A DNA stretch of 64,000 nucleotides from Trichostrongylus colubriformis (lineage: Eukaryota > Nematoda > Chromadorea > Rhabditida > Trichostrongylidae): the NCBI GenBank assembly GCA_963978905.1, contig OZ022259.1, forward strand, positions 6,448,001 to 6,512,000, given 5' to 3'. Of the stretch, positions 22,801-32,339 are shown piece after piece (position 1 is the stretch's first letter; every line of letters begins with the position of its first letter). Made by a program: the position numbers and the translations under genes. Below the pieces are notes generated by a model. It was not told where the DNA came from. It saw only the letters and a program-made list of their open reading frames with translations, and searched no databases.

Positions 22801-25800
22801 CATGAACAGGCTGCAGGGAATTTCGTACTCTGTATATACTCAAAACCCACAAAATTTGGTTTTTCAATCAAAAGGATAAAATAACGTGCGAAACAGGGAT
22901 AGAGGGCAGTAGGGGAGGGATACTGATACTCACTTTTGGCTAGCGCTCCAGTTCTTGTTCTCATCCTTATTATTTGATTATCACGGGGCTTATCTTCAAT
23001 ATCTATTGATGAAGCGGTCCCCTTCAAAATTTCAATAGTCCATTGTTATGTAACCACCATGAACTTGCGAGAAGATGGTGGTCGGTCACCACTAAAGGGC
23101 ATCTCGGTCGCCTTCCTTTGAAGTGGCTGCTGGTACATCTGCGAGACTAGACAGCGACAGAAAACAGGTACCGCTTCGAGGTCGCGACCACTTTGCGACC
23201 TCCAAAGATGTTTGTCATGTTTCCCGTATAGAGCTAACTAATCGACATCGGGCAAAGCAAAATACTTTCAGGCTTTCACCCCCAAACCTCATCAAACGAA
23301 GCCGGTCCTCATTTACATACGTATACGCTGCTGGATACCGATCATGCAGTGCATACATAAGGACAGGAAGGAATAGGAGCGAACGCTGGGTCATAACGCG
23401 TCAGGCGGCCCCACAACTCACCTCGGCACCTTGTGTCCAACCAATATTGCTGTAGATGAAGTTAGCATAGGTACCATTGTCCGTGATAAAAAGAGCAGCT
23501 TGGAAGGTGTTCGTGTTCTAAAAAAATTAAGTGTATGAAATTTATATTACATCGCAAAGTCCCATGAAAATTTGAGTAGCCACTTCTTCAGGAAGTGCAG
23601 CAGTCCCTTCAAGCGGTTGCATCTTCTCCCATGTGACAACCACAGCTGACTTCACGACGACAGACCGGTCATATTGGTACCGGATTTCGCTTTGGCCACG
23701 TTCCAATACACGACCCTCTGGAAAAGATTGGTGTGAAATTTGTTGGCAGGGTGGCCAGTTGGATTTCCTTTAGCTGAACTCACTAGTGATTTCCCGATAG
23801 TACACGTGACCGCCTTTGCGGAGGTCGTTTCTGTTCCAAAACGGCGCGATCATCCGTGCTCCACTAGGAAACAGACCTGCCTTGTATGTGCGAGCATTTG
23901 CTTCGAATCCAATTGCACCATTGGAAAGCACCTAAACATATCAGCATTGGTCGAAAGAGGGTTAGTGTTTAGGACTCAGAGCCTCACATAAAGTGTGTTG
24001 TAGTCTTCTCCGTAAAAGTTCAAGGGATTTGTAAGTTGAACTTTCTTCCCTACGTCAAGTGCCTGAGGCACTTCATTGTCCTCGGCATCCTTGCCGAATT
24101 CGAACAGTCGTGATGAGAACAACGGCGCTGTCACCTGAAAATTGGATACATTTTAGAAAGTAGAAAAAACGAAGTGCTGTCTTGAAAGTATGTATGCCGA
24201 CGTCGGACCATTTTATGATTATAACCCATCAGGGTGAAGGGGTGTAGTGCTTGCTGTCAGTTTGGCATGGCTCAAAGCTTAGTAAATGCCTCCCAGGTCA
24301 CTCAGACCTTCCACCATCCGGATCTGATTAATAGCATCAGACTGGGGTGAGTGTGAAAACAGTGCTTTGTATCTCAATTGGGTCCCGTAAGGGGCCCTAA
24401 TGTATGGACCAAATCGCATTCGAATGCTCCTACAATTGTGGATGAAGTAGGACGCATGGCTCACTTCGAAAAAGATGGAGCAGTGTCGAATAGTTCAAGT
24501 AATATTTGTGGTGTTTTTTATTTTGGTCAGAAGAAACAGAAGTAAACGCCGTTACGGTACGCATCGTCCTTGGGTTCAGTGTTTTGGACCCCTTAGTGGG
24601 AGTGGGGGTTGATTGGTCGAATTTTCGCTTCGCGGCGCCGTCAGCACGACTTGCTGCAGCCGGTTGGAATTCCGTTCAATATGCAGAGTGCTGGTAACGT
24701 GAGGGACCTTCGAAAATTTGCAGGTTGGTAGCTTCGGATGTTCTTATATGTTGTGCTGCAGTTTGTCGTTGTCAGTGTTTCAACGGATAGAACTATTATA
24801 CAAACAGCACCCACTCGCCGCCGGCGGCCACTCGAAAACTCGACCAATCGACCCCCCACCCCTTAGGACTTCGTGGAAAACTGGAATCAATCCCTTCATA
24901 AATTCATTATGAACTTTCCCAGTCGCCTTGCAAAAATAAAACATGTAACTTGCATCTAATAAATGCTATTGCACAGAGCAATCACACATTCATAGGTCAC
25001 TGCGATGGTGATTGGAAGCTGTGCGCGTGGCGTATCCTAGAAAAGATCGCATTGCGTCAAGGTGGGTAACTTCTACAGCAGAGGGAACGAAATATTATGG
25101 GCTTCATTATCACATATCATAGTATACGATTATGTGCTAATCAAGCTATAAATAGTGATCATTCAGGCAATAGAAGCCATTCAAAAGACGTCTAATGTGC
25201 TGTATCGTGGTTTCATTCCTAAGCAACGCCGTCACAGCAACTATCTGGAACTCCACGAAAAACCGCTGCGGAACCGGCTGTTTTTCGAAAGTCATTTGTC
25301 TCCAAATCGTCCCGATATATCGAAGATCAGATCAGATCATTGAATTCTCTAAAATTCAATGTTTTGACGCTGTTACATTCCAAGACTTCCGCCACCTCCA
25401 AAGATGTCTATCTACGCGCGCGCAAAATTGGTTTCATATCCGATCACGCCAACACTGAATTCCGAATACAAACAATCCTCGGTGCATTGAAATACCGGTT
25501 TTTCTCGAAGAAGAGTAGGTTTATTGTGAGTGTAGGCTGGAAAGTACTCAAAGCTGGGTGTTTAACTACTAAAGAACCATGAGAATGTTTGAATATGTTA
25601 ATCGAAACTAAAGAATAAGGAAACAACGAGAATGCCTTGTTCGAATTGGTTGATTAGCACACTTCATATGTGAATGGGAAGAAAAATTATCGTATGAATC
25701 CTTTGCTTGAAACACAGCAACTTTACTCATAGACGTGTTATAGGGAATCTGCGCACCTTTCAACACTAAGGTAATGTCCAGAGGTCAGAATGTCAGGGCA

Positions 25801-26982
25801 GGAGTTTTAGAATAATGCAAAAATCAAGATAAGACCATTCCTCAGATTTAATCCAAATAAACAAATAAATTGAAAAATATTATAACAAATTAAAAATGTA
25901 GGATATCAGCTGCTGCGACAAGATCTGACACTTATGGGGAGGCACCATGTTTGCGTCCGTTGACAAAATGTCCGATGTTTTGAAAATTTCAGCGACTCTC
26001 GATACAACCTGTATCTACTTATCCAGAGGGAGCATCTGTTGATGACAGATCCTTCAAACGGACGGCTACAACGATAACTGGTTGTTAGTACAATTTCGAT
26101 GTGGTCTACAAAAGGGTTGGTACAACGCGAGATGGCTAAAATGGAGATCTTCCACTCGCACTGGTTTGTATAAAAATTTTCACGGTGTTTTGCAAGCAAT
26201 GCATTGAGCAAATTGATATTAACAAGGCTAGGATTTGAGGAAATAAATTTCACATCGAGAACTCAAAAAATGGAAAAACTCGAAAGCTTCAGGAAACGAG
26301 CGCGAAATTTATATGCCGCAAGGATTTTCTATCACATGACATAGCCAGAGATAATACGGTATTAGATTGATACTGATAAATTCCACTTTTAAACTGCTTG
26401 CAATGATTCTGCCACATCAGGACCACGGGAGTGCTCTGATAATGTGTTAATCTGATTCAAGAAGTGATAGCTCGTTATGAGTCGAAGCATCGACTTGGAC
26501 AGCCCCTACCGTACCAACTTTTTTTCATTAATCGTATAAGAAGATTTAGAACCCATACTTATCTTTTGACAGGAGTTGAGATATTTACTGATAGTAACTG
26601 ATAATGTGATAATGTCTATGCAGTTATTCTAAATTATACAACGATCATGTTAGATGAACGCTTCTGATTGATTCAACTATGGGTTCGGTTATCTTTGTTG
26701 CTTGTCCTAGCCTGCTGCGACAACAAATACTTACACATATCAAAAAAAAATTAGTAACGGCTGAGTTGAGGGAATTTTTAAGCCGCCGTTTTTACGAATC
26801 TTGTAATGGTTCACCTGTATGGAGATCTCTTTTGGTTGTAATTGTCGCCGTCCTCGTCCACTTCGTGTCCCCTCATGATCGTTGGCAATCTCGGCTTCGA
26901 TCCTTAATCGTGCTGCGATTCGCTCCGGATCGACACGCATCGCTGCGATCAGAGGAAGGAACGCCAACCACGGCGTCCACAT
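7436..26982 (-). CDS. dex-1: DEX-1-like NIDO/EGF transmembrane protein, 25 exons
   Basis: Exons on the minus strand, high to low: 26982-26815, 24134-23988, 23931-23784, 23717-23551, 23517-23422, 22460-22280, 21153-21022, 20949-20806, 20182-20087, 18668-18586, 18509-18450, 18392-18245, 18065-17947, 16836-16726, 16635-16512, 16455-16351, 16298-16144, 14186-14082, 10774-10695, 10641-10497, 10444-10163, 9423-9322, 9200-9107, 7839-7752, 7679-7436. They sum to 3,324 bp (1,107 residues plus stop) and splice phases agree throughout; only the exon 18/19 junction is doubtful. Domain order is signal peptide, NIDO, cysteine-rich/EGF, EGF-Ca, NIDO, Pro/Thr/Ser stalk, transmembrane segment, cytoplasmic tail. 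In C. elegans this arrangement is DEX-1, which acts with DYF-7 at the apical surface to hold sensory dendrite tips and also works in epidermal (seam) matrix. Family assignment is strong; orthology rests on architecture, not alignment. Confidence 0.85.
8820..8993. mobile_element. TTA-family MITE, 174 bp, in a dex-1-like intron
   Basis: Ends GGCCGCGTTCATACTTTGCG and TTTGAACGCGGTC form an imperfect inverted repeat; the flanking triplets (TTC, ATA) no longer match, so the insertion is old or the ends are mutated. The interior has the same GC-rich sequence as 7084-7256 in opposite orientation. It lies in the intron between exons 23 and 24. Confidence 0.7.
9107..16455 (-). CDS. dex-1: dex-1-like exons 16-23: Pro/Thr/Ser-rich extracellular stalk
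   Basis: Exons 16455-16351, 16298-16144, 14186-14082, 10774-10695, 10641-10497, 10444-10163, 9423-9322 and 9200-9107. Composition is rich in Pro, Thr and Ser (APTTEAPTFSSRSSTLPTTK; PPTTVTTTTKRLTTTPSTT), as expected of an O-glycosylated spacer, with an acidic part in exon 21 (PSEEESVTEVKEDTQNPEDV). Exon 18 to 19 is uncertain: the better donor after CATCG leaves phase 2 while exon 19 needs phase 0. I used the weaker in-frame donor at TTA|gtgaaa, but a missed small exon is possible. Introns here carry most of the gene's MITEs. Confidence 0.68.
10838..12347. mobile_element. Foldback element of about 1.5 kb in a dex-1-like intron
   Basis: Left arm about 10838-11272 and right arm about 11908-12347 are diverged inverted copies. 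Paired landmarks are CGCGATGGGG/ CGCGCGATGG, GCAAGTGTTCCG/CGGAACACTTGC, AACCAGGAAGGGCTTTTTAC/ GTAAAAAGCCCTTCCTGGTA and CGAAGCGAGTTAGGAGGGG/ CCCCTCCTAACTCGCTTCC. The ~635-bp loop has no recognised coding content. A third, partial arm copy lies at 51651-51890. The left arm starts only about 65 bp upstream of exon 19. Confidence 0.7.
12380..12893. mobile_element. TTAA-flanked MITE family 2, third copy
   Basis: Same orientation as 13519-14064 and only about 0.6 kb away: GTGTTAGGGGTAATGTGCGT, ACTACGGGTTTGGAAGGCCT, TTGTGGCGAAATTCCCCGCG, TTTCCGAACATCCC and, at the end, AACACTGCCTTCAAG. Termini are degraded. It lies in the intron between dex-1-like exons 18 and 19. Confidence 0.7.
13519..14064. mobile_element. 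TTAA-flanked MITE family 2, complete copy (546 bp)
   Basis: It starts TTAAAGACAGTGTTCGGGAT and ends GAAAGCTGCCTTTAA, an imperfect inverted repeat with TTAA at both ends. The interior includes GGTCTGGAAGGCCTATGCAT, GGCGAAATCCCCCGCGGAAG, TTTCCGAACATCCCTTCATG and ACTAGGCATCTCGGCTCTCA. Related copies lie at about 3625-4185 (inverted), 12380-12893, 15347-15508 and 34862-35048. The right end is only about 20 bp from the donor of dex-1-like exon 18. Confidence 0.78.
14719..15178. mobile_element. Foldback element, about 460 bp, in a dex-1-like intron
   Basis: Arms pair as AAAGGAATCGTCCACGG with CGTGGATGATTCCTTAAAG, GTTACTCATATGTTTATGTT with AACATAAATATATGGGTAAC, and TGCGAAGATTCACGCGAAAA with TTTTTTCGCGTGAAACTTCG. 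The right arm contains a short tandem duplication of GGGTAACAAAAAAA. Open frames on both strands over it (for example 14687-14932) mirror each other and are not genes. Confidence 0.65.
15347..15508. mobile_element. Deleted copy of TTAA MITE family 2
   Basis: Left end GGCAGTAATAGGGATAATTC and right end ATTATCCCTATCACTGTCTT form an inverted repeat of the family 2 type, but only about 160 bp lie between, so most of the interior is deleted. It is in the intron between exons 17 and 18. Confidence 0.5.
15631..16066. mobile_element. 436-bp hairpin MITE with TTA duplication (PIF/Harbinger-like)
   Basis: The whole element is a near-perfect palindrome. The ends read GGCCGCGGTCATACTTTGCG and its complement, flanked by TTA on both sides (15628-15630, 16067-16069). 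Three-base TTA/TWA duplications are characteristic of PIF/Harbinger transposons; the superfamily call is inference. Inside are repeated GTTGACGCCGG/CCGGCGTCAA units and a central ATTGTGGCCG stem. It sits in a dex-1-like intron only 78 bp from exon 17. Confidence 0.85.
16512..18668 (-). CDS. dex-1: dex-1-like exons 10-15: second NIDO domain
   Basis: Exons 18668-18586, 18509-18450, 18392-18245, 18065-17947, 16836-16726 and 16635-16512 encode residues about 427-641. Motifs parallel the first domain: LWQLRSPMKLFGKTYDKIT, TSGLLSLTDV, GVAPFFAPIDTSRGGHVTVA (the PFFAPID-T-RGG block), SVLIVTFMNVTDG, NTFQTLLISGMNDKQEK, MLYKDMQWG and NIGQPGIWLFRIG. Phases agree across all junctions. Exon 15 uses an unusual acceptor ending AAAG rather than CAG. 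The domain is slightly more diverged than the first, with Phe in place of Trp in the PFW block. Confidence 0.85.
17200..17470 (+). repeat. tRNA-derived SINE-like copy
   Basis: TGGCGTAGTAACAGGTAGCA resembles a pol III A box and GCTGAAATCAAACTCCGC a B box. The body GAGAGGATAAAAGCACCGAC then TTGTACATCGGCCAGCCC and a tail CTACGATTCTGATTGGTACT with CACATCTCAGAGAAGGGACT match the copy at 32340-32640. Partial copies of the tail flank it at about 17,020-17,110 and 17,570-17,630. It lies in the intron between exons 13 and 14. Confidence 0.45.
18998..19504. mobile_element. Internally deleted mariner element retaining only the transposase HTH region
   Basis: The ends are perfect 28-bp inverted repeats beginning TTAGGTTGGACGGGAAGTTC, flanked by TA on both sides (18996-18997, 19505-19506), the mariner target duplication. 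The 507-bp interior carries a minus-strand open frame (19412 to 19095) whose product has the mariner paired-type helix-turn-helix region (ISREGLRLLILHEYRLGSSA, TVIRWYQRFGEG) and the DEPRSGRP linker, but the frame ends before the catalytic DD34D domain, which is deleted. It lies in the dex-1-like intron between exons 9 and 10. Full-length mariners are about 1.3 kb. Confidence 0.88.
19095..19412 (-). CDS. Mariner transposase N-terminal DNA-binding fragment
   Basis: The open frame is uninterrupted for about 105 codons. The natural start is probably the internal Met of MASTSGESEPISREG. It contains two HTH-like segments, of which RLAADRIN...STVIRWYQRF is the recognition part, and the EDEPRSGRPP hinge, then runs into an 18-bp tandem repeat near the deletion point. 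It has no catalytic residues. A protein made from it would bind inverted repeats but could not cut DNA. Whether it is expressed cannot be seen. Confidence 0.7.
   Translation of the reverse strand: MECEGLFTSLVITTMASTSGESEPISREGLRLLILHEYRLGSSARLAADRINHSMGANTTSKSTVIRWYQRFGEGQTTLEDEPRSGRPPVFDVDALTAAVEEDPR
20087..21153 (-). CDS. dex-1: dex-1-like exons 7-9: cysteine-rich and EGF-like modules
   Basis: Exon 7 (21153-21022) encodes a 43-residue module with eleven cysteines (CSSGEWGADCASCCHCGEG and following). Exon 8 (20949-20806) encodes a second module with FTDYDRCGE and CQCLAGFKGDGYKNC, the C-terminal half typical of an EGF fold. Exon 9 (20182-20087) begins DIDEC and continues NAVCTNTPGRYFCQCQEGF, a textbook calcium-binding EGF module that finishes (SGDGVSEC) in exon 10. 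All three exons begin and end in phase 1, the symmetric arrangement expected of EGF exons. The modules separate the two NIDO domains, as in DEX-1. Confidence 0.87.
20225..20475. other. AT-rich low-complexity intron segment
   Basis: Between the sequence around dex-1-like exons 8 and 9 the DNA is almost entirely A/T with TTATTATTATTAGATTAATA and repeated ATAATAATAAAT-type runs. No open frame or repeat boundary is seen. Confidence 0.7.
21247..22142. mobile_element. Degenerate mariner element, 896 bp, in a dex-1-like intron
   Basis: Perfect 31-bp inverted repeats starting TTAGGTTGTTCCAAAAGTCT are flanked by TA (21245-21246, 22143-22144). The plus-strand interior is a broken SETMAR-type mariner transposase: RDVIYYERSCGTKTTEACHS and DIDMKDKPRLG (HTH and linker) near 21,430-21,610, then LLHDDARSNF (the HDNAR-like catalytic block) near 21,755 and LQELGWDILPHPPYTPDIAL with SFLAKRKF in another frame near 21,820-21,930. 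There is an internal deletion between linker and catalytic block and at least one frameshift, so it is non-autonomous. It lies between exons 6 and 7. Confidence 0.9.
21394..22020 (+). pseudogene. Mariner transposase pseudogene
   Basis: The coding remains of the element at 21247-22142 read on the plus strand, opposite to the host gene. The first frame covers the helix-turn-helix region; the linker that is normally PRSGRP is degraded to PRLGLC; the part between the linker and the HDDAR block is missing. The C-terminal PHPPYTPDIALSDQHL region is in a shifted frame and ends FLAKRKF followed by about 35 more residues. The long minus-strand open frame over the same bases is antisense and has no protein features. 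Confidence 0.85.
22280..24134 (-). CDS. dex-1: dex-1-like exons 2-6: first NIDO domain
   Basis: Five exons (24134-23988, 23931-23784, 23717-23551, 23517-23422, 22460-22280) encode residues about 57-302. Visible NIDO hallmarks are LFEFGKDAED near the start, LSNGAIGF, IAPFWNRNDLRKGGHVYYRE (the conserved PFW-D-R-GG-VYYRE block), SAVVVTWEKM, NTFQAALFITDNGTYANFIY, NIGWTQGA and GIPGEWMFEL at the end. All junctions have TTTCAG/TTTTAG-type acceptors and gtgag, gtaat or gtatt donors with matching phases (0,1,0,0,1). NIDO domains occur in nidogen, alpha-tectorin, SNED1 and DEX-1 and act in extracellular matrix. A mariner remnant lies in the intron after exon 6. Confidence 0.88.
24135..26814. other. First intron of the dex-1-like gene (2.7 kb)
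   Basis: Bounded by the donor after CAG at 26814 and the acceptor ttttcag at 24135. It holds a degraded SINE-like stretch (about 24,270-24,480) and the inverted-repeat element at 24591-24867. The remaining sequence is AT-rich without recognised features. Large first introns often hold regulatory sites, but none can be named here. Confidence 0.55.
24591..24867. mobile_element. Inverted-repeat element of about 277 bp in intron 1
   Basis: The left end CCTTAGTGGGAGTGGGGGTT with GATTGGTCGAATTTTCG pairs imperfectly with the right end CGAAAACTCGACCAATCGAC and CCCCCCACCCCTTAGG. A GC-rich CGGCGCCGTCAG segment inside the left arm recurs near 62,238. Superfamily unknown. Confidence 0.6.
26815..26982 (-). 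CDS. dex-1: dex-1-like exon 1: start codon and signal peptide
   Basis: The exon is 56 codons and ends in phase 0 at CAG|gtgaac. It opens with Met-Trp-Thr-Pro followed by a hydrophobic run (WLAFLPLIAA), a typical secretory signal, then a charged stretch with GRGRRQ, which could be a furin-like processing site. The ATG lies two bases after the sequence gttacag, which could be a trans-splice acceptor as is common in nematodes. It joins in frame to the first NIDO exon about 2.7 kb away. The start choice rests on the signal peptide and the acceptor; an additional 5' non-coding exon cannot be excluded. Confidence 0.65.
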
Positions 26983-29900
26983 CCTGTAACCTTGAAAATT
27001 ATTTGGATTTTTTCTTTGAATTCCCAAGTAAGACCTTGACAACGAAAGATGACGCAGATAATGGATTCCGAGGAATTATCTCGCACAGAATTCTACGAGC
27101 AGCAGTAATTCTGACGTTTTCTAGAGATGGTTCTTGGCCAAGATTGGTTTCGCCATTCTCTTAGCAGTGCAAGAGCAGCCCTCAGGGATTCATACACAAA
27201 GTTTGGTTCGAGATCAATATGAGATAGTTAATATTTAATTAATATTTAATACGAGTGTTAGTGCACAGAGGTGCGATGGATGAAAATTGAAGTTAACAGG
27301 AGCGATTGAAAGGCTCCTTCCCCTGAAGCTTTCCGGTGCAGAGCGTACGTGGGAGCGGCATAAGCCTGCTGACGATTTTTATCACAAAACTATTGCAATC
27401 GCGGTTTTGAGTGGAATATTTGATAAGTTTCGACTATCTGAACCTCCACCGATATCACAAAAATTGTGAATAAAAAAGGATGACAAAAAATGCTCGATGG
27501 CAGGATCCCAGGTGAGCTCGTGGTAAGCTGGCAAAACGCCTTCCCGTTCGATCCAGAGGTACACAACCTCCATTTGCGGACGGCAGCCATTCAACAAATA
27601 CGGTATTGTATTACCCAGGTGATTTGCATACAGTCGGGTCAGGGCGAAATGAGGTGAGTGCACGGCAGGGAGGCGCGACGATTGCCCCCCTCGATTCGCA
27701 CCTCGCCGTGTGCTGAGGTGACGACGACAGCGACCGACGACAGCATTGGAAGCTACGGTGTGAAGCGATGAAGTGGCCAAGTATATTCTGGCGATGATCG
27801 ATGAGGGTGAGGTTTGTTTAACCTTGAGCTGTTCACAACTCCGTGAATCTATTGCGAATACTGTGAACGAGGAGAAAAAAAAACGTCGGACACAAGGTCG
27901 CCGTAAACATCTTCGACCAGACCACTCATTTGCACACGGATAAGTGCTTTCCCTATTGGAAACGATAGTACATTACCACGGTGGGTGACATCAAATGGAT
28001 ACTTCCAAATTCGGCCACATAATGATGGAACCTTAAATTTTTGAAACGCTTGACTTCAAGATTAAATTACATGAGTCATAGATGATCTACGATTAGAGCA
28101 ATTAAGTGAAACTTTTCAATGACCCATTTCGGGAGGCGCAAGATAAGCCGTAAAATACGACAGCCGACACACCGTCGACCAAGAGTGGAGTCTTATATAG
28201 CCACTTAGGTCAGCAGGCAGAAACCTAGCCTTCTTCTGGATTCGTGTGGATGATTCTGACTCTTATCACACGGTGATTTGTGACAAGCTTTCATCGCCCC
28301 TCAAAGACAAAGACTGCAAGAGAACGAAAAATTTTTGTGAAAAGCTTTTACGAAGGAGAGGTTATAATTGTTAAGAGACATCACCCTCCACGGTGCTGCA
28401 AACCCGGATCGAGTCTCGCCTAAGCCAATCGAGTCTTCTATGCTTTGGGTGTCCTAATTGATAGACTCGATTGGAAGGGTAAATACGCTGTTGTTACGGC
28501 CCACTGCAGGTCATTTACAACAAAACCGCATAATTTACGAATTCCATTACGAAGGTCAAACACAGTATGGAGACTGAATGAGATAAAGTGACCAGCACCG
28601 ATCGCCTTTCTTGGGATGAGCCATGCCTTTTTTTGCCCTTTGCCCTTTAAGCCGCCTGTGGTATAGGTCGCAGGTCTATGGTAGCTATTTCAATGATTTC
28701 GTTCTACCACGCATGTCTCGTACTTCGTGATTCAACAATGTGAGACCAGATGCGCATGTGTGGATTGGATCCATAGATCCCATAGGTTTCCGTGGCGCCT
28801 CTAGCTGCTGCGCCACCTGCTGAGGCACGAGATAATCAAGGAAAACCAGGTTGCTTGGAGTTTTCACCCCGAGGTGTACTTTCTTACAAAATCCAATCCG
28901 ATTTCAGTGCCAAAGCGTCTTCTGGATTTTGTATTGTTTGTAGCATAATTGAAAGGATAATAAAAATGATAATTATGATAATGAAAATGGTGAACAGAGA
29001 GTTATATGATAAATTATATGGTAAATATGGCGATTGCTCTCCACCTGCTCTCAGAAAGGCACTATACATTCGCTATCTTTTCGAGACTCACTGGTGAAGA
29101 TTAGGGATGATAAAAAGATCGTAGCTCTAGGGATGTCACCTTGTGAAGGACACACGAATCAGGATTTTCCAGAAGAATCCGGTTGAAATCGAAAGATCTA
29201 ATTTTTCCCTCCCTCATTGGAAACTCTGACTAAGGGATATCTTCTCATAAGAATACTTGCACAGATTACATTTTTTTTCCTCAAAAACTAGCGCCATTAG
29301 ACCGCAGCAATCTGGTCCAAGCTCGCTTGGGATCAACTCCACGGATAATGCTGTTCAAGGGATAAGTTCTCCTCCAGCCTGTTGAGGTTTCTGTTGCAGG
29401 TTCACGGGCTACCAATGGCTTTTCCAGGAGTAACAAAGGAAGTACGCCTATCATGCGATCAAAGAAAGGTCATGCCAAAGGAACATGAAAAGTGAAAGAA
29501 AGAAAGACCGCCTCACGCAATGTTGTACGGCTAGTCCAATAAATCTTCGGCATGTAAAATGAACGACACGCTTGATAGCATTCCGTTAAAGGAAGATGCC
29601 GTAGACAGAAGGAATGATGGGTGCGGTGGTCGTGCTTTTTGTGATGGCTGTGGAAAAGAGCGATTTCAATATCGAAAACGCTACAGCTTGACGGGTGAGA
29701 AGGGAGTTGTTGCTCTCAATTATGAGGAAGATCCCGAGCAACTAAGTTGCTATAAAGTAGGAACGGTAGTAAAAAGTTTCCATGTATGGGATTAAGGAAT
29801 GGCTGCGTCAACAACGGGGACGAGGCATGAGGAGCGGGCGAAGTCTAGAAATACGTGAAATGAAAGGAACATTCGAAACGAACGTTCGAAGAAGTCGAAA

Positions 29901-31635
29901 TTGGTCAGGAATGTGTCGCGATCATGACGACGTCGCGCATCGGGCGTCTGCCTCTACGTACGCGCAGATGTCTATCTAACTATGTCCGAATGCCTTGTAG
30001 ATGACATGCATATGATAAGCTTTTCGAGTCCACCAAGTCAGCAACCAGTGTGTATCCGGGTCAGTGAGATGAGGAGGCCGCTATCCGAGACGGTAATCTC
30101 GATGGACCTGCCTAATAACATAGAAGGATTTATCGCGCGCGCGGAATTTTGTCCAAAATGGTTGTGGTCATGTTTCCGGTGTAACCAAACTCGGAAGACT
30201 TGAAGGGATGAGAGTGAAAAGAGTGAAAAAGAAAAGGATGAAGCGTTAAATATTGAGTAACTCCTCTCGGCATGCGCCATGCACTCTGCTTCCATTCAGA
30301 GCATTGAAATTGGTTTACCATCTTGGCCCATACAGTGAGTGTTAGGGGCACACACAAGTTAGCGTCGAAGGCGACATAATTTCCGGCGGGAATGAGGACC
30401 TGGCTGGACGAGCATCAATCTTCAGATTGATTTTTAGACCACACTACTGTGAGCGAACCACTTTTCACTACATTGCCTCCAGTTCCATAGAACGGTTGAA
30501 GGAGAAGGAAAGTCAGAGCTGGCGTAAACTATGGTATGCGAACGGGTCAAACCGTGCTAGGACCGGAGGGAAGTTTGGGCCAACTTCCACAACTGTCCCT
30601 GGGATCATGACTCAACTCAAGCTGCATCTCCTCCAGCAAAATGAGCACCGTTCAGACGATGAAATCGGGAAAAGGCGACGTTATCATGCTTTCTGAACAC
30701 TCTGCTCTTAAGGAAGCTGTCCAGATGTTCAGAAAAGGTAAGAATAGTTAGAGTCAGGTCTGATAAGCATGAAGGATGAGCAAAGGTTTTAGCGTGAGCT
30801 CATTCGATCGCTGGAAGACACTCTGTGAAGGATGTGGTCGCGCACGACTGCTTCCAGGGGTAGCACAGCACCCATTTTTTAGACTTTTGGCGATTTAGAG
30901 CTACCTCAGGTAGTCAACCACATCTGTGCGAAGAAGTCCGATACTTTCAGATATCTCCTGCGAAAAAAAAAGGCGTTCATCACTTTCTGTTGTTTTGATT
31001 TAAGCGCTTTGATCAACTGGAAACTGAATCATACCAGGGACAAATAGTTTCGTCTAACGCAATGCCTTTCCCTCTTGCCGTGCGCGCATATGTAGCTATA
31101 CCCATCGTTCCATCCACAGATGCCTTTTAATCGTATTTTAAAACCTGATGGCATTACGATAAAATCTCATATTCAGATTGAGCCGCTTCTGTCTGTAAGG
31201 AGTGCAGTGTGTGGTGTTGATCAATTTGACACGCTTTTAAATTCGGATTCAATGCGCGAAACCGGCCGAAACTCTCCATACGACACAGCAGAGACAAAAA
31301 TTTGAATGCCGATAAATCAATGTAAAATGAAATAAAATGATGGGGTATTTCTTGTTTCACAATCACCGCAATGAGATGAACAAAGGAGTGAGTGAGTTCC
31401 AACCATCGCTAAGTACAGGACCTGGTAGCGACGCGATACTACCGAAGTTGAGATGGGCAGAGTCGCAAAATTGCACCGATTCGTCTTCATTTGCTTGACG
31501 TGTCCGACGGAAAGCGCGGGTAACTGAGACGCAACAGTAGAACTCCAACAGCTATGTGGGGATTTGTAAGCCACGAAGATGGAGAAACGCGGTATAAAAT
31601 GTTAGAATTTGGAAATTTAATTAAGGATTTGTAAG

Positions 31636-31846
31636 GATTAGGTCTAACGTATTGGAGCGATTTGGAGAAACACCTCTCTCCCCATCCGCCTACTTTTTCT
31701 TAATCATTCTATCCGTGATGTTGTTTACACTAATCCAAAGCTTTTGCAAGAAAAGTAAATATGCGCCATATAACCCCAGGAAGGAGGACAACGATGACGG
31801 AAGTAGTTTTGTCTCTGGAAAAGAGGAACTACGATGTGAAAGGTGA
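31636..31846 (+). CDS. Candidate exon with one transmembrane segment
   Basis: After an acceptor-like ggattag the frame reads SNVLERFGETPLSPSAYFFL then IILSVMLFTLIQSFCKKSKY and APYNPRKEDNDDGSS, and could end at GAAAG|gtgaaa. A hydrophobic segment followed by a basic edge and an acidic tail is what a single-pass or terminal TM exon looks like. No partner exons were identified and there is no recognised family. Confidence 0.28.
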
Positions 31847-32339
31847 AACGAACACATAATAGCACACAGTAGCAGTTTCCGTTCACGTACAGCGAACACA
31901 CGAACACCGTTTTCACGTGTTCACGATTCTCTGGCGCTACAGTAATAAAGTAAACAAGAAGGTAAGGATGAGCGAGAAAAACACTCCATGAAATGATTAA
32001 ATCGACGATATCGCCCCACTACTTACATTTAGAAGAACCAGTGAAAAGTTAGGGATAAGCATCAGGCACTGGTCAACCACCCTTAGGATGCGCCATGAAT
32101 TCATTCGTCAATATTTTAATTTAACCTATATAATGACTCGAAAGGGCTGGACCATGTACAGATCCGGGTTTTATTATTACAGATAGGTTTGGCTGTATTT
32201 CACGCAACCCAAGAAAATGAAGGCCCGGTTGACAGTTGATCAGACGTTGGTCCAGAACTCAAGCACAGGACCTCGCTGATGGATACGGCGCCTCTTGCAA
32301 CTACACCACCTCCGCCTTTGTGACTGAATGCGAGAGTAA

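Noticed and set aside
27382..27780. 132-codon minus-strand open frame just upstream of the dex-1-like start
   Set aside because: It cannot be joined in frame to exon 1 with credible splice sites, and no domain is visible; a non-coding 5' exon here remains possible.
28685..28867. 60-codon minus-strand frame with a protein-like look (DYLVPQQVAQQLEAPRK)
   Set aside because: Possibly from a dispersed repeat, but no second copy in this window and no recognised transposon domain.
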